From assembly GCF_000159135.1 (NCBI RefSeq), contig NZ_GG667528.1:25358-89357 (forward strand): a DNA stretch of 64,000 nucleotides, written 5' to 3'. Both the position numbers and the translations under genes were made by a program. Shown here one piece after another: positions 8,568-17,503 of this stretch. Origin of the DNA: Corynebacterium striatum ATCC 6940 (lineage in GTDB: Bacteria > Actinomycetota > Actinomycetes > Mycobacteriales > Mycobacteriaceae). A model generated the notes under the pieces. That model was not told where the DNA came from, did no database searches, and worked only from the letters and a program-made list of their open reading frames with translations. Each line of letters begins with the position of its first letter. The stretch's first letter is position 1.

Positions 8568-9431
8568 TTATCGGTTTGTCATTGTAGCCGCCGACGCCTC
8601 ATCCACGAGGGTGACAAGCCGTTGACGCAGCGGTTTAGCCTTGGCTGCCAGCGCACGTTGGCGCCCAACGTATTCAGCTTTGCCCTCTGGGGTTTCAATA
8701 GGCACCACGCCGAAGCCCCAATCGCGGCAGTCATACGGCGAAGCCTCCATATCAAGAGTGCGGGCTTCAATGGCTAACTCCAAGGTTTGAATGAATAGCT
8801 CACCGGGCACCAAGGGGCCCAACTTCCATGCCCACTTGTACAGGTCCATCGTCGCATGGACGCAACCGCTCTGATCGCTGTCCGGCTGTCCTTCGCGCGT
8901 CAACACAGTGAGGTTGAGCGGACGTGCTGGCTCAGTGAAGAAGCGAAAAGCATCGTAGTGGGTGCACCGGATTCGATGGTTTTCGACGACCTCATTGGTG
9001 CCCGCCGCGCCCAAGCGCAGCGGTAAGTCATGGCGCGGAGTGTCCGTTTTATAAACCATCGCCCATTCGTGCAACCCGAAGCAGTCAAACTGTGCAGGAT
9101 TGGCCGCAGTCTTTGCCATCAGGTTACGGATATAGGTGATAGATTCCCCGCGTCTTTGCCAGAAAGAGTCCAGATCAAGGTGTATCCCCTGACTCGTGCG
9201 TCGGTAGTCGCGCCACTCCTCGTGCGGAACCTGTCCCGGCTCGCCCAAGAGCGTAACCCCAAAGCCTGGGTGCCAACGTCGAAGATGAGAAGGCCGCACC
9301 GGGTAGTACTCGAAGAGGAAATCATAGACCGGGTGATAGCCACCGGGGTGGCGAAACTCGGCTAGGAGCTCCTCAGCACGTGCAACATGCGCATCGTAGC
9401 GGGGACGCCACTCGTTGGGCTGCAGCAGCAT
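8568..9431 (-). CDS. Conserved actinobacterial protein of unknown function
   Basis: A 287-residue soluble protein that begins MLLQPNEWRPRYDAH and contains the conserved stretches FLFEYYPVRPSHLRRWHPG and GCVHATMDLYKWAWKLGP. Relatives in corynebacteria and other Actinobacteria are often labelled 3-methyladenine DNA glycosylase. I see no helix-hairpin-helix or other glycosylase signature to support that name. Its ATG overlaps the stop codon of the upstream DEAD-box helicase (TAATG), so the two are translationally coupled. That coupling hints at an RNA- or nucleic-acid-related role, but this is inference. Confidence 0.75.
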   Translation of the reverse strand: MLLQPNEWRPRYDAHVARAEELLAEFRHPGGYHPVYDFLFEYYPVRPSHLRRWHPGFGVTLLGEPGQVPHEEWRDYRRTSQGIHLDLDSFWQRRGESITYIRNLMAKTAANPAQFDCFGLHEWAMVYKTDTPRHDLPLRLGAAGTNEVVENHRIRCTHYDAFRFFTEPARPLNLTVLTREGQPDSDQSGCVHATMDLYKWAWKLGPLVPGELFIQTLELAIEARTLDMEASPYDCRDWGFGVVPIETPEGKAEYVGRQRALAAKAKPLRQRLVTLVDEASAATMTNR

Positions 9432-10822
9432 TAGCGCTGACCACCACCTCGGCGGCCCGAGCCCCCTGGCTTTCCATTGCGGGAACGGTTTCGACTGCCG
9501 CGGCCACCCGCGCCACCCCGGCCACCACGGCCACCGTGTCTGCCGCGTCCAGGTTGTCCAGACTGGTCGCCAGCGTTCTGGCGCTTGGAACTACCGCCCC
9601 GCGAAGCCGGATTGTTCTGGTGCGGCGGCGGAAGGGGTTCACCAGAAGGCTTGCGTGCGCCGGTAATCTTGGCGAGCTCCGGAGCGCCAGCAGGATTAGG
9701 TCGATCACTTAGATCAAGCTCGAAGGCTTTGACTCCGGCCTTCTTGATGAGCTTGGCAACCTCATCGCGTTGCTGATCCATGACCAAAGTGACCACCGCG
9801 CCAGAGGCACCACCACGCGCGGTACGCCCGGCGCGGTGCAGGTAGGCCTTGTGCTCAGCAGGTGGGTCCACGTGCACGACCAGCGAGACGTCCGCAATAT
9901 CGATGCCGCGGGCCGCAATGTCGGTGGCCACAAGCACGGGAACCGAGCCATCAGCGAAACCCTCAATGGCCTTCGTGCGCGCGCCCTGGCCTTTATCACC
10001 ATGCAGCGGCAGGGCATTGATTCCTACGCGGCGCAGCTTCTTGGCTTGACGGTCTACACCGTGCTTGGTGCGCATGAACAAGATGGTCTTGCCTTCGCGT
10101 GCGGCGATGCGCACAACCACGTCGTTGCGGCTATCGCGGTCCCCAACGAAAACCAAGTGGTGGGTCATGGTGTCTACTGCTGCTTCAACCGGTGCGGTTG
10201 AGTGTGTAACAGGGGAGTGCATGAACTGCTTGACCAGCTTGTCCACATCGCCATCCAGCGTGGCAGAGAAGAGTAAACGCTGTCCCTTCTTGGGCGTGAG
10301 CGCCATGAGCTTGCGGACCTGCGGGAGGAAGCCCATGTCAGCCATGTGGTCAGCTTCGTCGAGCGCAGTAATCGCGACGTCGTCAAGCGAAAGCTTGCCC
10401 TGATTGATGAGGTCCTGTGCGCGTCCAGGGGTTGCCACCAACAGATCTACGGGGCGGGCGAGCGAGCGGATGTGGTGGTTGATGTTCACGCCGCCGACCA
10501 CAGAAAGGACGCGCAAGCCTAAAGCATTCGCGGGCTCATCGAGGCGATCGTGGATCTGCGTCGCGAGCTCACGCGTCGGTGTAAGCACCAAAGCGCGCGG
10601 GCGAGCCGGCTTCGAGGCACCAGTGTGCGTCAATCGGGTGAGGATGGGAAGGCCAAAGGTGAAGGTCTTTCCAGAACCCGTCGGACCGCGGCCGAGGACG
10701 TCTTTGCCAGCGAGGGCGTCGGGGATTGCCGCCTGCTGGATAGGGAAAGGTTCCGTAATGCCCTGCTTGTTGAGGACACGCACGATTTCTTGAGGTAAGC
10801 CGAGGTCGGCGAAAGTAGTCAT
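9431..10822 (-). CDS. DEAD-box RNA helicase with a Gly/Arg-rich tail
   Basis: A 463-residue ATP-dependent RNA helicase. The motifs appear in order: Q motif (FPIQQAAIP), Walker A (GPTGSGKT), PTRELA, DEAD (ALDEADHMADMGF), SAT (FSATLDGD), TDIAARGIDI and HRAGRTAR. The last ~60 residues are rich in Gly, Arg, Ser and Asn, an RGG-like RNA-binding tail. This resembles the RhlE-type enzymes of Actinobacteria that remodel rRNA or mRNA. It overlaps the downstream unknown gene by one base. Confidence 0.9.
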   Translation of the reverse strand: MTTFADLGLPQEIVRVLNKQGITEPFPIQQAAIPDALAGKDVLGRGPTGSGKTFTFGLPILTRLTHTGASKPARPRALVLTPTRELATQIHDRLDEPANALGLRVLSVVGGVNINHHIRSLARPVDLLVATPGRAQDLINQGKLSLDDVAITALDEADHMADMGFLPQVRKLMALTPKKGQRLLFSATLDGDVDKLVKQFMHSPVTHSTAPVEAAVDTMTHHLVFVGDRDSRNDVVVRIAAREGKTILFMRTKHGVDRQAKKLRRVGINALPLHGDKGQGARTKAIEGFADGSVPVLVATDIAARGIDIADVSLVVHVDPPAEHKAYLHRAGRTARGGASGAVVTLVMDQQRDEVAKLIKKAGVKAFELDLSDRPNPAGAPELAKITGARKPSGEPLPPPHQNNPASRGGSSKRQNAGDQSGQPGRGRHGGRGGRGGAGGRGSRNRSRNGKPGGSGRRGGGQR

Positions 10823-10920
10823 TGCCCTTTAGCTTAGTGGCCAAGCCTCATGATTCCGTAATCCCGAAAACACACAAAGTCCGGATTGAACCGCGCGGAG
10901 GAACTAAGACTAAAACGAGT

Positions 10921-10957
10921 GCAGCGCTAGGGCCTCAAGAAGAGGACCTAGCGCTGC
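10921..10957 (-). terminator. Terminator-like hairpin after gnd
   Basis: Inverted repeat GCAGCGCTAGG / CCTAGCGCTGC with a 15-nt loop, between gnd and the helicase gene. On the minus strand it is followed by ACTCGTTTTAG, a short T run. Confidence 0.65.
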
Positions 10958-10988
10958 GCAAGATTCGGTGGCGTCAAGCCAGCTGAAT

Positions 10989-12434
10989 CTAAAGCTCGCT
11001 CAGGCTGCGATCGGCTGACCACTCGATGTGGAAGGTTCCTTCCTTATCCACGCGCTTGAAGGTGTGAGCGCCGAAGAAATCGCGCTGGCCCTGGATGAGG
11101 GCAGCGGGCAGGCGCTCAGCGCGCAGGCTGTCGTAGTAGGACAGGGAAGAGGCAAAGACCGGTACCGGTAGGCCTAGTTGGGTCGCGGTGACAACCACGC
11201 GGCGCCAAGGCGCGATGAGCTCGGAGAGCTCGCCCTTGAAGTAAGGATCGAGAATCAGGGCCGGCAGCTGCGGGTTGGTGTCATAAGCCTCGCGGATGCG
11301 GTCCAGGAACTTAGCGCGGATGATGCAACCGCCGCGCCAGATGGTGGCAAGGTCGCGTGGGTCAACGTCCCAGCCGAACTGCTCAGAGCCCGCCTTGATC
11401 TCATCGAAGCCCTGGGAGTAAGCGATGAGCTTGGAAGCGTAGAGCGCCTGGCGCACGTCCTCGATGAACGCCTGCTTGTCGACGTCGGTCTCGATGACGC
11501 CGGCTGGAAGCTCACCCTCTTGGGCCGCTGCGCGCTGCTCGGTAGCCGAAGAAAGAGCGCGAGCGAAGACAGCTTCAGCGATGGCAGTAACCGGAACACC
11601 CAGCTCTAGGCCATTGATGGCGGTCCAGCGGCCGGTGCCCTTCTGGCCGGCGGCGTCAACGATGACGTCGACTAGCGGCTTGCCCGTTTCCGGATCGGTC
11701 TGTGCGAGAACCTCAGCGGTGATCTCGATGAGGTAGGAGTCGAGATCGCCGGAGTTCCATTCCTTGAACACAGCAGCGATCTCGGCAGGCTCGAGGCCAG
11801 CGCCGTAACGCAGCAGCTGGTAGGCCTCGCCAATAACCTGCATGTCGGCGTACTCGATACCGTTGTGGACCATCTTGACGAAGTGGCCGGCGCCGTCCGG
11901 GCCGATGTGGGTCACGCACGGGGTGCCGTCAACCTTGGCAGCGATGGATTCCAGGATGGGGCCGAGGGTCTTCCAGGACTCAGCAGGGCCACCGGGCATG
12001 ATGGACGGGCCGTTGAGCGCGCCTTCCTCGCCACCGGAGATGCCGGCGCCAACGAAGTGCTTGCCCTTGGCAGCTACTTCCTTCTCACGACGGATGGTGT
12101 CGGTGTAGAGGGCGTTGCCGCCATCGATGATGATGTCGCCTTCATCCATGGCTGCAGCCAGCTGGTCGATTACTGCATCGGTAGCCTTACCTGCCTGAAC
12201 CATGATGATGGCCTTGCGCGGGCGCGCAAGCGATGCGACGAAGTCCTCGACGGTCTCGGAAGGGATGAAGTTGCCCTCGGAGCCGTGTTCTTCGATGAGC
12301 TTGTGGGTCTTCTCCGGGCTGCGGTTGTAGACGGCTACGGTGTTGCCGTTGTGGGCGAAGTTGCGGGCCAAGTTAGAGCCCATAACAGCCAAGCCGACAA
12401 CGCCAATGTGGGCGAGTTCAGTCTTTTCAGTCAT
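10989..12434 (-). CDS. gnd: 6-phosphogluconate dehydrogenase (decarboxylating)
   Basis: A 481-residue enzyme of the oxidative pentose phosphate pathway. It converts 6-phosphogluconate to ribulose 5-phosphate and CO2 with reduction of NADP. The N-terminal dinucleotide fold is seen in GVVGLAVMGSNLARNFA and NRSPEKT. The family signature is GISGGEEGALNGPSIMPGG, the catalytic Lys sits in HFVKMVHNGIEYADMQ, and the C-terminal helical dimerisation region contains WRGGCIIRAKFLD. Full length for the family. It is divergent from the thioesterase gene that starts 43 bp away. Confidence 0.97.
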   Translation of the reverse strand: MTEKTELAHIGVVGLAVMGSNLARNFAHNGNTVAVYNRSPEKTHKLIEEHGSEGNFIPSETVEDFVASLARPRKAIIMVQAGKATDAVIDQLAAAMDEGDIIIDGGNALYTDTIRREKEVAAKGKHFVGAGISGGEEGALNGPSIMPGGPAESWKTLGPILESIAAKVDGTPCVTHIGPDGAGHFVKMVHNGIEYADMQVIGEAYQLLRYGAGLEPAEIAAVFKEWNSGDLDSYLIEITAEVLAQTDPETGKPLVDVIVDAAGQKGTGRWTAINGLELGVPVTAIAEAVFARALSSATEQRAAAQEGELPAGVIETDVDKQAFIEDVRQALYASKLIAYSQGFDEIKAGSEQFGWDVDPRDLATIWRGGCIIRAKFLDRIREAYDTNPQLPALILDPYFKGELSELIAPWRRVVVTATQLGLPVPVFASSLSYYDSLRAERLPAALIQGQRDFFGAHTFKRVDKEGTFHIEWSADRSLSEL

Positions 12435-12463
12435 GTGCTCTATCCTACGTCAGACTTTCCCGC

Positions 12464-12469
12464 TATTCT
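12464..12469 (+). promoter_or_regulatory. -10 element for a leaderless thioesterase transcript
   Basis: TATTCT lies 8 bp before the ATG at 12478. No ribosome binding site is visible, which fits a leaderless mRNA. Confidence 0.5.
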
Positions 12470-12477
12470 GTCATGGC

Positions 12478-12939
12478 ATGAGCCAAGAAAACCCAGACAA
12501 GTTTGAACTCATGGCGAAGATGGTCGCCACCGTCCAAGAACGCCCGCTTTCCGCTGAGGAAATCGCGGTTTTCAACGCCCACAACCACGGCCTTGGCGGG
12601 CTGCTCGGCCTGGACTTTGCTTTTGTGTCGAAGGACGAAGTACGTGCCCGGCTTGAGGTCAAGCCTGAGCACCACCAGCCGTGGGGCGCGGCCAACGGCG
12701 GCCTTTATTGCTCCATCGCGGAATCCGTGGGCTCCATTGCATCCTTCGTTGCAGCGGCTGCACCGGTAGTTGGAATCAACAACAACACCGACTTCATCCG
12801 CTCAGTGTCTGACGGAATTCTGGAAGCCGTGGCAACACCAGTACAGCTGGGTCGGCGCACCCACATCTGGTGCATTGAGATGCGCCAAGCCGGCAAACTC
12901 ATTGCGCGCACGAACCTGCGCACAATGGTCAACCCATAG
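12478..12939 (+). CDS. PaaI-type hotdog-fold thioesterase
   Basis: A 153-residue protein of the hotdog thioesterase superfamily. The conserved core is GLLGLDFAFVSKDEVRARL followed by HHQPWGAANGGLYCSIAES, the position of the HGG-type active-site loop of PaaI-like enzymes. Family members hydrolyse acyl-CoA thioesters such as aromatic or menaquinone-pathway intermediates; the substrate here is not predictable. The start at 12478 gives the normal family N-terminus and follows a -10 element with no leader. It is divergent from gnd and ends at a strong bidirectional hairpin. Confidence 0.85.
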   Translation: MSQENPDKFELMAKMVATVQERPLSAEEIAVFNAHNHGLGGLLGLDFAFVSKDEVRARLEVKPEHHQPWGAANGGLYCSIAESVGSIASFVAAAAPVVGINNNTDFIRSVSDGILEAVATPVQLGRRTHIWCIEMRQAGKLIARTNLRTMVNP

Positions 12940-12948
12940 TGCTGCGGA

Positions 12949-12977
12949 CCCTAGGGAGTGCTGTGTACTCCCTAGGG
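12949..12977. terminator. Bidirectional terminator between the thioesterase and corA
   Basis: Perfect inverted repeat CCCTAGGGAGT / ACTCCCTAGGG with a 7-nt loop. CTTTGTTT follows on the plus strand. It lies between convergent genes. Confidence 0.8.
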
Positions 12978-12990
12978 CTTTGTTTCCGCC

Positions 12991-14064
12991 CTAGAGCCAG
13001 TGGTTGCGGCGGAACCACCACCACATGACCGCGACCACGAGCACCATGAGGCCTAGCGCCATGAAGTAGCCGCCGGGCCAGTGCAGTTCCGGCATGACAT
13101 CGAAGTTCATGCCGTAGATGCCAGCGACCAGGGTAGGAGCAGCCCACATGCCGACCACGGCAGAGATGGTGCGCATGTCGCTGTTTTGCTGCATGGTCAC
13201 CTTGGCCACAGAGGCGTCGATAAGCGAGGTGAGGCGCTCGTCAAAGCCTGCCACCTGGTCCTTGACCACGAGCTCGTGGTCGTTGACGTCGCGCAGGTAA
13301 GAACGAATCTGCTTCGAGATCAAGTCCTTGTGGTCATTGATCATGGCTTTCAGCGCGACCGAAAGCGGGTCAATGGCGTGCTTCATCTCCAAGATCTCAC
13401 GCTTGAACATGTAGATCCTGTCAATGTTGAACTTGGTCTGCGGCGTAAAGACCTCTTCCTCGATCTCATCGACCTCGATGGCGAGCAGGCGTACGATCTC
13501 GGAGTAGCGATCCACCATCATGTCAAGAATCTTCCATGCCATGGCTACTGGTCCGAGTTCGACCAAGTCCTGCTCGTCCTGGACCGTGTAGGCCAGGTTT
13601 GGCAGCTTGGCAGAGTGGCGGACCGTAATGATGAAGTTGCTCCCCAGAATCATCTGGATTTCACCTGTGGAGATGATCTGGCGCTTATCAGCAACCTCAT
13701 CGTGGTCGCGGTAGTTGACCGAACGGGCGACCATAAACAGTTGATCGTCGTAGCGCTCGAGTTTGGGGCGCTGGTGTGCTTGGACGGCGTCTTCCACGAT
13801 CAGTTCGTGGATACCAAACTCGGACGCAACCTTGGTCATCTGGGACTCATAAGGCTCATGCAGGCCTACCCACACGAATCCGCGTCCGTATTCCTCCACA
13901 GTCTGCAAAGCCGTGTGCGGGGTGAACTCGCCCGGAAGCGACTCGCCATCGACGAAGACCCGGCAATGTTCTATTGCTCGTTCTGCCGGAACAGAGAAAG
14001 TGCGGGAGGAACTGGGTGGATCGTTCTTCTTGCGTGGCCTAAAGGGCGACGGTACAGACGGCAT
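12991..14064 (-). CDS. corA: CorA-type magnesium/cobalt transporter
   Basis: A 357-residue protein with a large cytoplasmic N-terminal domain and two C-terminal transmembrane helices. The CorA signature GMN is present in AGIYGMNFDVMPEL between the two helices, and the second helix is followed by a basic tail (WWWFRRNHWL). The protein forms a pentameric channel for Mg2+ and possibly other divalent cations. The ATG at 14064 has a perfect AAGGAGG upstream; the ATG at 14082 lies upstream of that ribosome binding site and is rejected. Confidence 0.92.
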   Translation of the reverse strand: MPSVPSPFRPRKKNDPPSSSRTFSVPAERAIEHCRVFVDGESLPGEFTPHTALQTVEEYGRGFVWVGLHEPYESQMTKVASEFGIHELIVEDAVQAHQRPKLERYDDQLFMVARSVNYRDHDEVADKRQIISTGEIQMILGSNFIITVRHSAKLPNLAYTVQDEQDLVELGPVAMAWKILDMMVDRYSEIVRLLAIEVDEIEEEVFTPQTKFNIDRIYMFKREILEMKHAIDPLSVALKAMINDHKDLISKQIRSYLRDVNDHELVVKDQVAGFDERLTSLIDASVAKVTMQQNSDMRTISAVVGMWAAPTLVAGIYGMNFDVMPELHWPGGYFMALGLMVLVVAVMWWWFRRNHWL

Positions 14065-14162
14065 CGTTTCAGCCTCCTTCACTTTATGAGCAGACGTGAG
14101 CCGAAATTGGTTTCGGCAGGCAATTTTTAACTAGCGGGTAAAGCCTACACTGCCACGGGGCA

Positions 14163-14168
14163 TATACT
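14163..14168 (+). promoter_or_regulatory. -10 element for a leaderless methyltransferase transcript
   Basis: TATACT lies 7 bp before the ATG at 14176. No ribosome binding site is visible, so the mRNA is probably leaderless. Confidence 0.6.
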
Positions 14169-14175
14169 AGTTTTT

Positions 14176-14775
14176 ATGCCTACTTGGAAAGAAGTCACCG
14201 CTGCCAACCCTGCACACTCAGAGAACTTTGCCCGCAAGTGGAAAATGCTTGCTGCGCAGGGCAAAGATATCCACGGTGAGGCGCGTCTAGTGGACGCAAT
14301 GGTGGAGCGAGGCTCCCTAATTTTGGATGCAGGCTGTGGCACAGGCCGGCTTGGTGGCGAGTTGGTCAATCGTGGCCACAAGGTCGTCGGTGTCGACGTC
14401 GATCCCATCCTCATTAGCCACGCGGAGCATGATTTCCCGGACGGCCAGTGGGTGGTAGGTGACCTCTCGGAGGACGAGATTCCGGAGGGTAACTTTGACT
14501 TGGCCGTGGCAGCAGGCAACGTTATGACCTTCCTCGCAGTTGATGGCCGCGAGGCAGCCATTCGCAACATCTACAACTCGCTGCATTCTGACGGCCGTTT
14601 TGTCGTCGGTTTTGGTGAAGGCCGCGGCTGGGCCTTTGATGACTTCCTGACCCTGGCCAAGGAGGTGGGCTTCCGCGTTGACTTCCTTTTCTCCTCGTGG
14701 GATATGAAGGTATTCAAGGAGAGCTCGACATTCTTGGTAGCGGTGCTGACCCGCCCAGGCGCAGACCTGCTTTAG
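14176..14775 (+). CDS. Class I SAM-dependent methyltransferase
   Basis: A 199-residue methyltransferase. Motif I (SLILDAGCGTGRLGGEL) lies near residues 49-64, the acidic residue after strand 2 is in VVGVDVDP, and motif IV-like NFDLAVAAGNVMTF follows near residue 107. The substrate cannot be told from the sequence. The gene is convergent with thiD and divergent from corA. Confidence 0.85.
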   Translation: MPTWKEVTAANPAHSENFARKWKMLAAQGKDIHGEARLVDAMVERGSLILDAGCGTGRLGGELVNRGHKVVGVDVDPILISHAEHDFPDGQWVVGDLSEDEIPEGNFDLAVAAGNVMTFLAVDGREAAIRNIYNSLHSDGRFVVGFGEGRGWAFDDFLTLAKEVGFRVDFLFSSWDMKVFKESSTFLVAVLTRPGADLL

Positions 14776-14832
14776 CGTCCAGATACAGTCCTAGAGAATG
14801 ACCGTCCTAGAGACTCTCGAGAAGGGTTCGAA

Positions 14833-14850
14833 AACAGTTCGCGAACTGTT
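14833..14850 (-). terminator. Terminator of thiD
   Basis: Perfect 18-bp palindrome AACAGTTCGCGAACTGTT that starts directly after the thiD stop codon. On the minus strand TTTTC completes the structure. It resembles half of a LexA-type site but does not match the corynebacterial SOS box. Confidence 0.55.
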
Positions 14851-15693
14851 CTAAAGCAGCCCGGCCTGTCGACGCAGCTGGTGTCCGTGATCCACAGGTC
14901 CGTGCCCGTGTCCGACGCGCAGATCATCGGCGTTTTCAATGGCTTCATGCAACCATGCGGTGGACCACTCAAGAGCGTCCGGCAGGGTTTCCCCCGCGCC
15001 AAGGCGTGCGGCTAGTGCCGACGAGAGCGAGCAGCCGGTGCCGTGCGTATTTTTCGTGTCTACCCGCGGGCTTGAAACCCGGCAGAGCACTCCTTCTGGA
15101 CCCACAGCGGCGTTGTCTGCGTGGCCTGCCTGCAAGTGACCGCCTTTGGCGATGACATAGGTGCCCGTTTCGCTGGCCCAGTCCTGGGCTATCGAAATCG
15201 CCTCTTCGAGACTGCTCGCCTGCGGCGTCGACGTTAGCACCGCAAGTTCTTTGAGGTTAGGCGTGATGACGGTGACCTGGCGGCACAGCTCCCGGACTGC
15301 GGCTTCTGCCTTCTCGTCGAGGAGCCTATCCCCGCTAGTGGCCACCATGACAGGGTCCAAGACAACTGGGGTATTTGGGGCGAGTTCGTCCAGGAAGCGA
15401 GAAACACTGGCCACAATGTCCGCGGTGCCGAGCATGCCGATCTTCACTGCGTCAACCGCGACGTCGTCAAGCACTGCGTCAAACTGCTCCTGCAGGAACG
15501 ATAGAGGGGGAGTGTGCACCGCACGCACTCCCTGCGTATTTTGCGCCACCAAAGCCGTGACCACCGACATGCCGTAGGCTCCTGCGGCCATAAAAGACTT
15601 TAGGTCGGCTTGGACGCCGGCACCGCCCGTGGGGTCCGTTCCGGCAATGGTCAAAACGCGTGGCAAAGTGCCACGTGGATCCGTGGATTCCAC
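14851..15693 (-). CDS. thiD: Hydroxymethylpyrimidine/phosphomethylpyrimidine kinase
   Basis: A 280-residue ribokinase-fold kinase of thiamine biosynthesis. It phosphorylates hydroxymethylpyrimidine and then its monophosphate. Motifs: LTIAGTDPTGGAGVQADLK near the N-terminus, GAYGMSVVTALVAQNT, DPVMVATSGD, and the anion-hole/active-site stretch KNTHGTGCSLSSALAA. The start is a GTG at 15693 whose ribosome binding site (GAAGGGA) is part of the TPP riboswitch aptamer, so translation should be repressed by thiamine pyrophosphate. No other thi gene is in the window. Confidence 0.95.
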   Translation of the reverse strand: MESTDPRGTLPRVLTIAGTDPTGGAGVQADLKSFMAAGAYGMSVVTALVAQNTQGVRAVHTPPLSFLQEQFDAVLDDVAVDAVKIGMLGTADIVASVSRFLDELAPNTPVVLDPVMVATSGDRLLDEKAEAAVRELCRQVTVITPNLKELAVLTSTPQASSLEEAISIAQDWASETGTYVIAKGGHLQAGHADNAAVGPEGVLCRVSSPRVDTKNTHGTGCSLSSALAARLGAGETLPDALEWSTAWLHEAIENADDLRVGHGHGPVDHGHQLRRQAGLL

Positions 15694-15773
15694 AACTATC
15701 CCTTCGCTAGTACTAACTGAGTGCAGGTTCTTAGGGTCTAATCTCAGCCGTTTTCAACGGCACCCCTTGTTGT
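15692..15773 (-). promoter_or_regulatory. TPP riboswitch (THI element) controlling thiD
   Basis: On the minus strand the conserved TPP aptamer elements appear in order: GGGGTGCC, GGCTGAGAT, ACCC, GAACCTG, and finally GCGAAGGGATA. The outer P1 helix is ACAAC (15769-15773) with GTTGT (15692-15696). The thiD GTG begins inside the last base pairs of P1, and GAAGGGA serves both as a conserved aptamer segment and as the ribosome binding site. Direct occlusion of the ribosome by the TPP-bound aptamer is the likely mechanism. Confidence 0.93.
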
Positions 15774-15861
15774 AAGTTTTGAGGTTAACAAAAAGCACTA
15801 TCTGGCGGAGCTAAATTGTGGCAGATTCGGCAGAATCAGTAGCTTGAGAACAAAACAGAAA

Positions 15862-15907
15862 CCGCCCCCGCGTGAGCAAACCTAAAAGCTTGGCCAGGCG
15901 GGGGCGG
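15862..15907 (-). terminator. Terminator of ndh
   Basis: 10-bp G/C stem CCGCCCCCGC / GCGGGGGCGG. On the minus strand it is followed by TTTCTGTTTTG. It lies 64 bp beyond the ndh stop codon. Confidence 0.8.
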
Positions 15908-15971
15908 GATGCAGGATGGCTGGGAGGCGGCGCTGAAGTGCGCGCCTGGCCCGTCATCGGCGTGACTTCAT

Positions 15972-17312
15972 TTACTTATTCTTGTTGATGAAGTTGCGAG
16001 CGATGCGCTGCTGATCGGTGATCTCCAGGTTGCCGCGGTCGCGGGAAATCATGTTCTGGATCCAGTTGACAGCAACAGTGGTGCGGTTGCGGAAGCCAAG
16101 GACGTACATGATGTGCAAGCCCATCCAGGAAACCCATGCCGGGAAACCGTCGAACTCGGTCTTGCCCATCTTCACAACAGCGTTGAAGCGGGAGATGACG
16201 GCCATGGAGCCCTTGTCGAAGTACTCGAATGCCTCGTGCTCGTTGGCGGTGGACTCCTCATCGACCTTTGCCTTGATGAGCTTGGCAACGTGTGCGCCAC
16301 CCTGGATAGCAACCTGTGCTACGCCTGGCAGGCGGTTCAGGGAGATCATGTCGCCGACCATGTAGACGTTGTCGTGCTGGCCCACGGTCAGGTCGTCGTT
16401 GACGGAGACGCGGCCAGCGCGGTCTGCTTCGACGCCTGCTTGGTCAGCAACCATCTTGCCCAGCGGGGAAGCGGACACACCAGCGGACCAGATCTTGGTT
16501 GCGCCCTCGAGGGTGACAACGTCCTCGTTCTTCATGTTCTTGTAGGTGACAGCGTCCTCGGTGACGTCGGTAACCATAGCGTTCAGACGTACGTCGACGC
16601 CGAGACGCTCGAGGGAGCGCTGAGCCTTGCGGCCAAGGCGCTTGCCGAACGGCGGCAGTACCTGCGGCGCACCATCCAAGAGGTAAATCTTGGCGCTGGT
16701 GGTGCCGTAGTTGGAATACTGGTCGCGCAGCGTGCGGTTTGCAAGCTCGGCGATCTGGCCGGTTAGCTCCACACCGGTTGGGCCAGCACCAACGATGATG
16801 AAGGTAAGGAGGCGCTCGCGCTCGACAGGATCGTCAACAAACTCAGCCTTTTCGAAGGCAGACACGATGCGGGAGCGCAGCTCAAGTGCGTCATCCAGGG
16901 TCTTCATGCCCGGCGCGAACTCAGCGAAGTGGTCGTTGCCGAAGTAAGACTGGCCGGCACCAGCAGCTACGACGAGGGAGTCGTATGCGAAAGTACGGCT
17001 AAAACCGTCGAGCTCAGCGGTAACGGTCTGATCCTCGATGTTGATATCGGTTACTTCGCCGTTAACGAAGTGGGCGTTATCCTGGCCGCGCAGCAGCTGA
17101 CGGGTAGAAGGAGCAATCTCACCGGCGGAGATCATGCCGGTTGCTACCTGGTACAGCATCGGCTGGAACAGGTGGTGGTTCTTCTTGTCAATCAGGGTGA
17201 TCTCGACGTCAGCATTCTTTAGCTGCTGTACTGCGTTGAGACCGCCAAAGCCTGCGCCGATAACGACTACGTGGTGGCGGCCGCCGGCTGGGCGGTAAGG
17301 GGTTTCAGCCAT
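15972..17312 (-). CDS. ndh: Type II NADH dehydrogenase (NDH-2)
   Basis: A 446-residue single-subunit, non-proton-pumping NADH:menaquinone oxidoreductase attached to the inner face of the membrane. Two dinucleotide-binding folds are present: FAD at VVIGAGFGGLNAVQQL (residues ~15-30) and NADH at IVGAGPTGVELTGQIAEL (~172-189). The C-terminal FAD motif is DNVYMVGDMI. The C-terminal ~60 residues contain the amphipathic membrane-anchoring region. It is transcribed divergently from the Cfa/UfaA-like gene; the same neighbourhood is found in C. glutamicum. Confidence 0.95.
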   Translation of the reverse strand: MAETPYRPAGGRHHVVVIGAGFGGLNAVQQLKNADVEITLIDKKNHHLFQPMLYQVATGMISAGEIAPSTRQLLRGQDNAHFVNGEVTDINIEDQTVTAELDGFSRTFAYDSLVVAAGAGQSYFGNDHFAEFAPGMKTLDDALELRSRIVSAFEKAEFVDDPVERERLLTFIIVGAGPTGVELTGQIAELANRTLRDQYSNYGTTSAKIYLLDGAPQVLPPFGKRLGRKAQRSLERLGVDVRLNAMVTDVTEDAVTYKNMKNEDVVTLEGATKIWSAGVSASPLGKMVADQAGVEADRAGRVSVNDDLTVGQHDNVYMVGDMISLNRLPGVAQVAIQGGAHVAKLIKAKVDEESTANEHEAFEYFDKGSMAVISRFNAVVKMGKTEFDGFPAWVSWMGLHIMYVLGFRNRTTVAVNWIQNMISRDRGNLEITDQQRIARNFINKNK

Positions 17313-17503
17313 GGTGGGGTGATACCTTCCTGAGAAAGCGAAAATTTTTGTACCGAATCAGTCTAAACCCTAGATACCGTACATGCATACTTTATATACC
17401 TTAAACTGGCTCTTCCTCGGCATGGCGAGGTATTTAGGTGGGCTTTTCAGATTAAGGTGAGTGCAAAACCCTTAGTGCAGCTGGTCAAGGAGACCCCAAG
17501 AAA

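Noticed and set aside
14833-14850. LexA/SOS box in the thiD-methyltransferase gap
   Set aside because: The palindrome AACAGTTCGCGAACTGTT does not fit the spacing of the corynebacterial SOS box and lies downstream of both convergent genes; a terminator is the simpler reading.
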